A DNA stretch of 64,000 nt from CAVQND01 sp964653485 (lineage in GTDB: Bacteria > Verrucomicrobiota > Verrucomicrobiia > Limisphaerales > UBA8199): the NCBI GenBank assembly GCA_964653485.1, contig CAZZFF010000003.1:54729-118728 (forward strand), read 5' to 3'. Below, piece after piece: positions 23,433 through 34,000 of this stretch (within the stretch, counting starts at the first letter, position 1; each line of letters begins with the position of its first letter). The notes beneath the pieces were generated by a model that was given only the letters and a program-made list of their open reading frames with translations, made no database searches and was not told where the DNA came from. Made by a program: the position numbers and the translations under genes.

Positions 23433-26400
23433 GCGATTTTTTTGACCGCATATCCCGGCTCTCGCCCAAGCGTTTGGCGCTGCTGGCGGTGGAACTTCAG
23501 TCCAACCTCGACCGCCTGAAGCAACGGCATTCTGAACCGGTCGCCATCATCGGCATGGGCTGCCGCTTTCCGGGCGGCGCCGACGATCCCGACTCGTTCT
23601 GGCGGTGCCTGCTCGAAAGCCGCGACGCCATAGCCGAGGTCCCGCGCGAACGCTGGGGCGTTGACGCTCTCTTCGATCCGAATCCCGATGCCCCCGGCAA
23701 AATGAACACCCGCTGGGGAGGGTTCCTCTCAGGGGTCGACCTGTTTGACCCGGACTTTTTCGGTATCTCCCCCCGCGAAGCGGCCGGGATGGACCCGCAG
23801 CAACGGCTCTTGCTGGAAGTGGCCTGGGAGGCGCTCGAACACGCCGGCCAAAGCCCTGAGCGGTTGACCGGCTCAATGACCGGGGTCTTTGCCGGCCTGT
23901 GCAACAGCGACTATTTCCTGCTGCGGGCGCGAGGCGGACTGAACTCGCTAGATGCGTATGCGGCGACCGGCAACGCCCACAGCGTTGCCTCGGGTCGGAT
24001 TTCCTACCTCCTCGGGCTGCAAGGACCCAGCGTGTCGGTGGATACAGGCTGTTCGTCCTCGTTGGTTGCCGTGCATCTGGCCTGCCACAGTCTCAGGAAC
24101 GGGGAGTGCCGCATGGCTTTGGCGGGCGGAGTCAATCTGATCCTCGCGCCTGACACGACGGTTACGCTCTCGAAATCACGCATGATGTCGCCCACCGGCC
24201 GGTGCAGGGCCTTCGATGCCTCGGCCGATGGTTTCGTGCGGGGCGAGGGGTGTGGTGTGGTGGTCCTTAAGCGCCTCTCCGATGCGCGGGCCGACGGCGA
24301 CCAGGTCTTGGCCCTTGTGCGCGGCAGCGCCATCAATCAAGACGGGCGCAGCAGCGGCCTGACCGCCCCCAACGGCCCATCCCAGGAGGCGGTAATCCGC
24401 GCTGCCCTGGCCAACGCGGCCCTCGGTCCGAATGACGTGGATTATATCGAGGCGCACGGCACGGGCACGTCGTTGGGCGACCCCATCGAAGCTCGAGCGC
24501 TCGCGGAGGTCTTTGGCCCCGGCCGCGACAGGAACCGTCCGCTCCTCGTTGGCTCGGTTAAGAGTAACATCGGGCACGCGGAATCGGCGGCGGGGATCGC
24601 AGGGCTGATCAAGGCGGTATTGGCTTTGCGCCATGGGCGGATACCCCCGAGTTTGCACTTTCAGAAGCTGAACCCTAAAATCGACTGGGCTGGCCTCGGC
24701 ATCACTGTTCCCGCAACGGCAATCCCATGGGCTTGCCACTCCGGGACGCGCGCTGCCGGGGTCAGCTCTTTCAGCTTCAGCGGCACCAACGCTCACGTCG
24801 TGGTAGCCGACCTTACCCAGGAGGAGCCGGCGCGCGAGGCCGCCGACGGCCCGACGGCGGGTTCTTCCTTGAGCGTCGCGCCTGCCGAGCCGTCCTGCCA
24901 CGTGCTCCCGTTGTCCGCCCGAACGGAGAAGGCCCTGGCTGACTTGGTGGGACGGTATGAACGAATGCTCGAAGAGAAGCCCGGCCTGAATCTGGCTGAC
25001 CTTTGCTACACCGCCGGCGTTGGCCGCTCGCATTTTGAGCACCGTGTGGCAATCACGGCGTCCAACTCCGCGGAGGCCCGGGAACTGGCCGCCGGCTTTC
25101 TGCGAGGCCGGGAGCATCGGTGCGTTCGACGAGGACGGATCGCCGCGACCTCGGCGCCCGGCGTGGTTTTCATGTTCACAGGGGAAGGGGCGCACTACGC
25201 CGGCATGGGGCGCCAATTGTTCGACACGCAGCCCGTATTCCGGTCTGAGCTTGAACGCTGCGCCGAACTCCTCCGGCCTTATCTCGAAAAGCCCCTCCTG
25301 GAGGTGTTGTTCGCCGCGCCCGTGCCATCGGACGCCGGCGACCGGCCACTGCAGCTCCTGGACCAGGCTGATTTCTCGCAGCCGGCAATCTTCGCCGTGG
25401 ATTACGCCCTCTCCGCTTTATGGCGTTCCTGGGGCATCGAGCCCGCAGCGGTCCTGGGCTGCGGTGTCGGTGAATACGCCGCTGCCTGTGTTGCGGGCGT
25501 GTTCAGTCTGGAAGACGGTCTCAGGCTTATCGCCGAGCGGGGACAACTCGCATCCTCACTCTCCCGCGCCTCGCAATCCCCGTTGGTCACCCCTGGTTTC
25601 AGCGAGTCCGAGCCAGTGGCCAAAACCGTTCGCTTCGCCGAGCCTCGCATCGCCATCGTCTCCGCCGCGACCGGCGAAATGGCCTCGCCGGACCTGATGA
25701 CTTCTCCCGCTTATTGGGTTCGTCACTTCCGTCAGCCCGCACGCTTCACGGACTCTATCCGCGCCGTGCAGGGCGCGGGCTTGAAGGTCTTTCTGGAGAT
25801 CGGCCCTCATCCAATCCTCACCGGGATGGCCCGGGGCGCGGCTGCGAAGGACGCGACCATTTGGGCGAGCAGTCTCGATCGCGGGCGAGGGGATTGGGAC
25901 GCGCTGTGCGAAGCGGTGTCAGCACTCTATGCCGCCGGCGCGGGAATTGATTGGGCCGCGGTACACGCAGGGCGCCGCCGACACCGGATTACGCTGCCAA
26001 CGTATCCATTTCAACGCCGCCGATATTGGCTCTCCGATGGGGCGCCCGGCTCAACGGCCCATCGTTCCGTCGCCGATGATAAGCCGAGGCCGTCCGAACC
26101 CCTTGGCGCGCGCGTGTCTATTGGGAATCCGGAGGCCAAGCGGGACCGTGTCGAAGATTTGGAGAGCTGCTTCTACGAGACGCGCTGGGTTGCTCAAGAT
26201 GGCAAGACCGCCGCCAGCCCGCGCGAAGTTCTTTCGGGAACCTGGCTGGTCTTTCGCGACAATCAGGGGGTGGGGAAGGCGCTCTGCGCTCAACTCCGCG
26301 CGGGTGGCGCTCATTGCGTTTCCGTCATTCACGGCGGCCAAGCTGCCTCGGCGGAGGAACCGGCTCTGACCGTGCGCCCCGATAACCTCGAAGACTATGC

Positions 26401-28090
26401 CTTGGCTCTTGCGACGGCTGGTCGCTCCGGCGGCTCGCTGCGAGGAGTGGTGCATCTGTGGAGTCTCGATGCGATGGACCCAGAGGAGGCAGACCTGCCG
26501 GCCGTGCGCCGGGCGCAGGAATGCGGCCCAATCAGTGTATTGCGCCTTGTGCAGGCCCTTCAACAGGCGCGTCCCGGGGGCTCCCCCAAGCTCTGGCTGG
26601 TTACGCGGGGCGCCCAACCGGCAGGCGAACACCCGGCGCCGTTGTCGGCGCTTCAGTCTCCCTTGTGGGGGTTGGGGCGCACCATCGCGGCCGAAAACAG
26701 CGAGGTCTGGGGTGGACAAGTGGATTTGGACCCATCCGATGCTCCGGCGACCTCAGCGGAAATGTTGCTCCGGCAGATGGCGGACCAGTCCGGCGAGGAC
26801 CAGGCCGCCTTCCGCGGCGGGGTGCGGCGAGTCTTGCGTTTGGTGCGCTGGGACGGTTCCAGGCAGGCCCGCGAGAAGATTTCTGTTCGTTCGGATGCTG
26901 CTTATCTGATTACGGGCGGGCTTGGCGGGATCGGCCTCGCCCTCGCCCAATGGTTGGCCGCTCAGGGCGCCCGCCGGCTCGTTCTGGCCGGACGCCGGGC
27001 TTTGCCGCCCCGTTCCGAGTGGGACCGGGCCGGCATTCCCCAGGAGGTCTCCGAGCGCATCGAAGCGGTCCGCAAGCTGGAGACGGCGGGCACGAGCGTC
27101 CTCACCGTGCCGGTGGATATGGGTGACGGAGAATCCGTCCACAATCTGGTTCAAGCGTGCTTGTCGCCGGACATGCCTCCACTTCGCGGCGTATTCCACG
27201 CCGCGGGCATCACCCAGGGCGAGCTTCTGATCAATCAAACTCCGGAACAGATGCGCGAGGTCCTGGCCCCGAAGATGGACGGGGCGTGGCTCTTGCATCG
27301 GCTGCTTGCCCAGACCCCGCTCGACATGTTCGTTCTCTTCTCCTCCGCCTCGGCGCTCCTGAACCTGCCTGGCCTCGGGGGATACTCGGCGGCCAATGTG
27401 TTCCTGGACGCGCTGGCTCATCACGCCCACGCCATGGGGCGGCCCATGCTCAGTGTAAACTGGGGAGCGTGGTCGGAAACCGGCATGGCCGCGCGGCTCC
27501 TGTCCCTCAGCAAGCCCACCCCTCAAGCTCGCGCCGGGACCCTCAAAGGCGTGGCCGGGTTATCAACCTCCCAGGCCCTTGAGGCCCTCGAACGGTTGCT
27601 CAACCACCGGGCAGTTCAGGCAGCCGTCATTCGTATGGACTGGGGAGAGTGGCGCCGCTCCGGCGAGCGTCTCGCCCGGACTCCCTATTGTTCGGCCCTC
27701 ATGGATGAAATCCCCGCCGACGAGCAGAACGAGAAACCCTCCAAGGCACGGGCCGACCACATCCTGGCCGCCCGCGTCGAGGCGCGCACAGAGCTCCTGA
27801 TACCCTACCTCCTTGAGGCGGTGGCGGAAATCCTGAAGGCCCCCGCGAATGCGCTCGACCCGGAGAAGCCGATCTCGCAGATGGGCTTTGACTCGCTCAT
27901 GTCCATCGAGTTGAAGACCAGGCTCGAATCCGATCTTGGCGTGACGGTGGCGATCGCCCGCCTGATGCAAGGGCCTCAGGCGGTCGAGTTGGCGGGATGG
28001 GTCGCGCAACTGCTCCCGGAGCGGGAAAGCACGGGCCGGTCGGTCGCCGCTTCCGCGAAGACCCAGGAATGGGAGGAGGGCGACTTGTGA
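23429..28090 (+). CDS. Type I polyketide synthase, module 5 (KS-inactive AT-KR-ACP)
   Basis: A 1553-residue module expected to leave a beta-hydroxyl. It starts at a GTG in a GTGA overlap with the previous stop. After the N-terminal docking helix comes the KS (about 36-465), whose active-site motif is DTGCSSS (Cys208) rather than the usual DTACSSS. The AT (about 575-830) is the most altered of the cluster: GHSxGE has become GCGVGE (Cys678, Gly679), and the stretch normally holding the small subdomain and HAFH is replaced by a short Ser-rich linker. The KR (about 1150-1350) has GGLGGIG and an intact Ser-Tyr-Asn centre, without the LDD motif. The ACP reads GFDSLMSIEL. The C-terminus lacks the acidic helix of genes 2-4, in keeping with hand-off to a partner that has a TubC-type docking domain. 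Confidence 0.93.
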   Translation: MSDFFDRISRLSPKRLALLAVELQSNLDRLKQRHSEPVAIIGMGCRFPGGADDPDSFWRCLLESRDAIAEVPRERWGVDALFDPNPDAPGKMNTRWGGFLSGVDLFDPDFFGISPREAAGMDPQQRLLLEVAWEALEHAGQSPERLTGSMTGVFAGLCNSDYFLLRARGGLNSLDAYAATGNAHSVASGRISYLLGLQGPSVSVDTGCSSSLVAVHLACHSLRNGECRMALAGGVNLILAPDTTVTLSKSRMMSPTGRCRAFDASADGFVRGEGCGVVVLKRLSDARADGDQVLALVRGSAINQDGRSSGLTAPNGPSQEAVIRAALANAALGPNDVDYIEAHGTGTSLGDPIEARALAEVFGPGRDRNRPLLVGSVKSNIGHAESAAGIAGLIKAVLALRHGRIPPSLHFQKLNPKIDWAGLGITVPATAIPWACHSGTRAAGVSSFSFSGTNAHVVVADLTQEEPAREAADGPTAGSSLSVAPAEPSCHVLPLSARTEKALADLVGRYERMLEEKPGLNLADLCYTAGVGRSHFEHRVAITASNSAEARELAAGFLRGREHRCVRRGRIAATSAPGVVFMFTGEGAHYAGMGRQLFDTQPVFRSELERCAELLRPYLEKPLLEVLFAAPVPSDAGDRPLQLLDQADFSQPAIFAVDYALSALWRSWGIEPAAVLGCGVGEYAAACVAGVFSLEDGLRLIAERGQLASSLSRASQSPLVTPGFSESEPVAKTVRFAEPRIAIVSAATGEMASPDLMTSPAYWVRHFRQPARFTDSIRAVQGAGLKVFLEIGPHPILTGMARGAAAKDATIWASSLDRGRGDWDALCEAVSALYAAGAGIDWAAVHAGRRRHRITLPTYPFQRRRYWLSDGAPGSTAHRSVADDKPRPSEPLGARVSIGNPEAKRDRVEDLESCFYETRWVAQDGKTAASPREVLSGTWLVFRDNQGVGKALCAQLRAGGAHCVSVIHGGQAASAEEPALTVRPDNLEDYALALATAGRSGGSLRGVVHLWSLDAMDPEEADLPAVRRAQECGPISVLRLVQALQQARPGGSPKLWLVTRGAQPAGEHPAPLSALQSPLWGLGRTIAAENSEVWGGQVDLDPSDAPATSAEMLLRQMADQSGEDQAAFRGGVRRVLRLVRWDGSRQAREKISVRSDAAYLITGGLGGIGLALAQWLAAQGARRLVLAGRRALPPRSEWDRAGIPQEVSERIEAVRKLETAGTSVLTVPVDMGDGESVHNLVQACLSPDMPPLRGVFHAAGITQGELLINQTPEQMREVLAPKMDGAWLLHRLLAQTPLDMFVLFSSASALLNLPGLGGYSAANVFLDALAHHAHAMGRPMLSVNWGAWSETGMAARLLSLSKPTPQARAGTLKGVAGLSTSQALEALERLLNHRAVQAAVIRMDWGEWRRSGERLARTPYCSALMDEIPADEQNEKPSKARADHILAARVEARTELLIPYLLEAVAEILKAPANALDPEKPISQMGFDSLMSIELKTRLESDLGVTVAIARLMQGPQAVELAGWVAQLLPERESTGRSVAASAKTQEWEEGDL

Positions 28091-31000
28091 TGGACCCGGG
28101 GAAAATTCTGGCCTCCCTTCTCGAGCAAGGCGTGGCCCTTTGGGCCGAGGGCAGCCGGCTCCGTTACCGCGCGGAGAAAGGCGTGATGACCGGCGAATTG
28201 CGGGCGTTGCTTTCCGACCACAAGGAAGCCGTGCTCAGCGCTTGGCGCGCAGCCGCGGCGCAAACCGTCGCGGTTCATCCCGCCACGCACTCCCAACGCG
28301 CCTTCTGGCTTCTCCACCAATCCCTGCCGGATAGCGCGGCCTACAACATCGCCTGCGCTTTTCGGGTGCGGTGCGCGGTCGATGTGACGGCGCTAAAGAA
28401 CGCTTTTCAGGCCCTTGTGGACCGCCACGCCTCTCTGCGCACGACATTCGCGATGGACAATGGCCGCGTCGTCCAGCGCGTGTGCGGTTGCGTGCCCGCG
28501 CGGTTCACGGTGCATGAGCGCGCGGACCTCGACCTGGAAGCCCTCCGAACGGAGGTCGTCGAGACTTCGCGTCGTCCCTTCCAATTGGAAATCGGCCCGC
28601 TTCTGCGCGCCGACCTGTTCACACGCGAGCCTGGCGATCATGTGCTCCTGCTCACCGTCCATCACATCGCCATCGACGGGTGGGCGTGCCTGCTGCTCCT
28701 CGGAGAGTTGGGAAGGCTGTACGCGTTCGAGAGAGGAGAGGGCGCGGGACCCGCGGCCAAACCGGCCAGCGACCTTATCGCGTTTGCTCGATGGCAGGAG
28801 GAGATGCTCGCCGGGCGTGAAGGGAAAGAACACGAGGCGCACTGGCTGAGTGAGCTTGCCGGAGACCTTGAGCCGCTTGACCTGCCCTCGGACCGTCCTC
28901 GTCCCGCGTTCCTCACCGACCACGGCGCTACCCTGCCCGTTACGCTTGGAAGTGATCTCAGCGCGGCGGTGCGAACCCTGGCCGCCAACGCAGGCACGAC
29001 CCCGTTTGTAGTCCTGCTGGCCGTTTATCAAGTCCTCCTGCACAAATATACGGGCAAGTCCCGGGTGATTGTCGGCTCGCCGGCTTATGGACGGGACCGG
29101 CCGGAATTCGCCGGCGTGATTGGCGACCTCCGGAACATGATTGCCTTGAAGGGCGAGTTCGGCGATGACCCATCGTTCGAGGCCTTGCTCGCGCGCGCGC
29201 GCCGCACAGTCCTGGACGGGGTGCGCCATGCCGACTACCCGTTTCCGTTGCTCGTGGAGAGGCTCCAGCCGAACCGCAGTTCCGCTCATACTCCAATCAT
29301 CCAGACGGCGTTTGTCCTGCACAAGTACCCGTCGGTGGCGGACATGGAAGACCTGTTCGCCGGGGTGCAATCCGATAAGCGCGTCAACCTCGGCGGACTC
29401 GCGCTCGAACAGTTCTCGATTCCCTTCGAGGAGGGACAGTTCGAGCTGTCCGTCGAGCTTATCGAGAAGGACGGCGCTTATCAGGGCTGCCTGAAATACA
29501 ACCCCGACCTTTTCGGTCCGGATACGATGGCCCGTTTGTGGCAGCACTTCGAAGCCGTGCTCAGGCAGATCACGCAGGCACCCACGACTCGCATCTCCCG
29601 GTTGTCTTTGCTGACCGAGGCCGGAAAGCGCCTGGCGATCGAGGAGTGGAACCGGACCCGCGCGGAGTACCCGCCGGCCCGTTGTGTCCACGAGTTGTTT
29701 GCGGAACAGGCGCGGCGCGCGCCGCAGGCCCTCGCCGTCACTCACCGCGGTCGCGCCCTCACTTACCAGGAATTGAATTGGCAGTCGGACCAGCTTGCCG
29801 AGGTCCTGCGCGGACGCGGTGTCGCACCCGATACCCTGGTTCCCGTGCTGGCGGAGCGGTCGCCGGAGATGATCATCGGGCTGCTGGGCGTGCTGAAGGC
29901 CGGGGCCGCGTACGTGCCGATTGATCCGGCCTACCCCGCGGATCGAATAGCGTACATGCTGGAGGACACACGGGCGTCCGTCGTCCTGACGCAGAGGAAC
30001 CTGAGCGGCGCGCTGCCCTCAACGCCGGCGGCGGTTATCCATCTGGATGACCTGACTCGGAGTTCGGTCCGGTCCTCCGTCTCGCGCGCCGTGGCCCTGG
30101 CGATGTCGCCGCGACAACTGGCCTACGTCATCTATACGTCGGGTTCCACGGGCCGGCCCAAGGGGGTCGCCATCGAGCACGCCAGTCTCTGCAACCTTGT
30201 CCGCTGGCATCAAGATGCCTACGAGGTGACAGCCGCAGATCGCGCGACGCTCGTGGCCGGACCCGCGTTCGACGCCTCGGTCTGGGAAACCTGGCCGTAT
30301 CTTGCCGCCGGCGCGAGCCTGCATATTCCGGACGAAAACACCCGCGCGAACGTCGCCGACCTCGTGAATTGGCTGGCCGACGAGCGGATTACGCTCACCT
30401 TCCTCCCTACACCCCTCGCCGAAGCGGCGTTAGGCGCGCCGTGGCCCCGGCATAGCGTGTTGCGCGCTCTCCTGACCGGGGGCGACAGGCTGCACCGGCA
30501 CCCGCTCCAGAAGCTTCCTTTCCGGCTCGTCAACCACTACGGCCCGACGGAAAACACAGTCGTCAGCACGTGGGCCGATGTCGAGACGGGCCGCGAGATA
30601 GCCGCCGCCCCCCCAATCGGTCGGCCGTTGCCCAATACGCAGGCTTATATTCTGGATCAGCACCTGCAGCCGCTACCGCCCGGAATCCCGGGCGAGCTTT
30701 ACGTGGGCGGAATCCAGGTGGCGCGCGGTTATTGGAAACAGCCGGAGCTTACGGCCGCGCGCTTCGTTCCCGACCCATTCAGTTCTCAAGAGGGGGCTCG
30801 ACTCTATCGCACCGGCGACGTGTGCCGCTATCTTCCGGACGGCACGATAGAGTACCTTGGACGCACCGACCACCAGGTAAAGATACGCGGGTTTCGCATC
30901 GAGTTGGGCGAGATTGAAGCCCGCCTGGCCGAACACCCGGGAGTCAAAGGGGTGGCGGTCGTCATTCGGGAGGATGCCAGGGGGGAGAAGCGATTGGCAG

Positions 31001-34000
31001 CCTACTGGGTTGCGGGCAAGGACGTTCCGCCCGCCCCCGCTGAACTGCGCGATTACCTGCGCGCCCGTTTGCCCGAGCACATGGTGCCCTCGATTTACGT
31101 CGCGCTGGACACGCTGCCGATGACCGCCAACGGCAAGATCGACCGCCAGGCCCTGCCCGAACCGCAAGGACTGGGACTGCCTGACCCCAGCGCGTACGTG
31201 GCGCCGCGCGGCGACGCGGAGGAACTCATCGCGAGTATTTGGAAGCAGGTCCTCAAGGTCGAGCGGGTTGGCTCGGATGATAATTTCTTCGATTTGGGCG
31301 GTCACTCACTCCTGATGACCCAAGCCAACCTGGCGCTGCGCAAGGCCCTCGCTCGTGATATTTCAATGGTGGAGATGTTCCAATATCCGACTGTCCGAGC
31401 GATGGCCGAGCACCTGGGTGGAGGAAAAGTCCCGCCGGCCACGGGCCGCGTCTCGGACTCTCCGGCCTCGCTCGTCACGTTACCCGGTGATGCCGAGGGA
31501 GACCGGAGGCGGGAAGCCATCGCGATCGTGGGCATGGCCGGCAAATTTCCCGATGCGCCGGACCTGGAATCGTTTTGGCGCAATCTGCGCAATGGCGTGG
31601 AGTCAGTCCGGCCTCTCACCGATGATGAGTTGATGGCCGGCGGCGTCCCACCGGAGGTCTTCCGGCGACCCGACTACGTGCGCAATGCCTCGGTGCTGGA
31701 GGGGGCCGATCTGTTCGATGCGGCCTTTTTCGGCGTCACGCCGCGAGAGGCCGAGATCATGGACCCGCAACATCGTCTCCTGCTGGAATGCGCCTGGGAG
31801 GCCTTTGAAGACGCCGGCTATGATCCCGCGCGGTGCGGCGGGGTGGCGGGCGTCTTCGCCGGTTGCGGCGTGAATGCGTACCTCTGGCGAAACCTGTTGT
31901 CCAATCCCAAGCTGGTCGCCGCGATGGGCGGTTACCAGATGATGGTGTCCAACGACAAGGACTTTATCGCCACTCGGATTTGCTACAAACTCGACCTCAA
32001 GGGGCCGGGGATCACCGTGCAGACGGCCTGCTCGACTTCACTGGTGGCGGTGCAATTGGCGTGCCAGAGCCTCTTGGCCCATCAGTGTGATCTCGCGCTG
32101 GCCGGCGGGGCGTCTCTCCGAGTGCCCCAGCGGGTGGGCTATGTTTATCAGGAGGGAATGATCCTCTCCCCGGATGGCCGTTGTCGCGCCTTTGACGCCA
32201 AGGCCGCTGGAACGGTCTCTGGGGAGGGGGTTGGGCTGGTTCTGCTCAAGCGGCTGTCGGATGCCCTGGCGGACAGAGACCACATCCGGGCGGTGATCCT
32301 GGGTGCGGCCATCAATAACGATGGCTCCCTCAAGGCAGGTTACACTGCCCCGAGCGTTCAGGGCCAGGCCGCGGTCATCTCCGCCGCGCTCGCCCAAGCG
32401 GGCGTGGCCCCGGAGACCATCTCGTATGTCGAGGCCCACGGCACGGGCACCCCGCTGGGCGATCCCATCGAAATGGCGGCCCTGGCAACGGCCTACCAGA
32501 CCCGGCAGGACCACGCCGATGTTTGCGCCGTAGGCTCCCTGAAGACCAACCTGGGACATCTGGATGTGGCGGCCGGGGTTGCGGGCCTGATCAAGACCGT
32601 GCTGGCCCTGGAGCACGGCGAGATTCCCCCGAGCCTGAACTTCGATACACCCAACCCCAAACTCGGGATCGAAAAGACTCAGTTCCGCATCAACCGTTCC
32701 CTCAAGCCATGGCCAATGCGCGGCGCTGCTTCGCTCTCAGGCAATGGCTCAGCCGCTCCCCGTCGCGCCGGTGTGAGCAGCTTCGGCATCGGAGGGACCA
32801 ATGCCCATGTCGTGTTGGAGGAGGCGCCGGCGGCGAGTCCGTCCGAGCCGGGGCGGCCTCATCACCTGTTCGTGTTCTCGGCCAAGACTGACGCGGCTCT
32901 GGATCGCTCGCTTGGGAGATTTGCCGATCATCTGGAAAAAACGCCGTCTCTCGATCTCGGCGATGCCGCCTTCACCCTTCAGGTCGGACGGCGGGCCCTC
33001 GGACACCGATGTGCCTTCGTCTGCAAAGACCGCGATGAAGCGCTCCGGGCGCTGCGAGCGGCCTCCAGTCTCAGCCGCGGAACGATTGGCGACCAGGAGC
33101 CGCGGGTTGTCTTCATGTTTTCCGGCCAGGGTGCGCAATACAGCGGGATGGGTTCGGAGCTTTACAAGGAAGAACCTGTGTTCGCTCACGTCGTTGACGA
33201 ATGCCTGGAAATCCTCCGTCCTCATCTTGACTGTGACCTGCGCGGGGCGCTCCTCGGAGATTCGTCGGACGAGCGAGCGAAGGCGCTGGAACAGACCGAG
33301 TTGGCGCAACCGGCCCTCTTTGTCATCGAATACGCCCTGGCCCGGCTCTGGATGAGTTGGGGGATTCATCCGGAGAGCATGATCGGCCATAGCATCGGCG
33401 AATACGTCGCCGCTTGCCTGGCGGGGACGTTCTCGTTGGCGGATGCGCTGGCCCTGGTGGCCGCGCGCGGCCGGTTCATGCAACACCTGCCGCCGGGGGC
33501 GATGATGGCGGTGCCGCTGGGGGAGGAGGCCGTTCGCGCCGTTCTGGAGCAGCCTGACTGGGGCAGGCAGATTTCCCTGGCGGCCGCCAACGCACCCGCC
33601 CTTTCCGTGGTCTCGGGACCCTTTGACTCCATGGCGCGGATCGAGGCCCATTTTGCATCGAAGCACCTCGTTGTTCGCCGCCTCCACACGTCTCATGCCT
33701 TCCATTCCGCGATGATGGAGCCAATGCTCAGCGAGTTTACGGCCCGGGTAAAACAAGTGCCGCTGCGGGCGCCTCGCATCCCTTACATCTCAAATCTGAC
33801 GGGCCGATGGATCACGCCGGAGGAAGCCACCGACCCGGCTTACTACGCGCGTCATTTGCGCGAAACCGTGCGGTTTTCCGCCGGCATTGGCGAGCTGACA
33901 CGAGACCCGGCACGAGTGTTCCTCGAGGTTGGCCCCGGCACGGTGTTGNNNNNNNNNNACAACGCTCGCCAGGAAACACGGCGGCAACACAGACACACTC

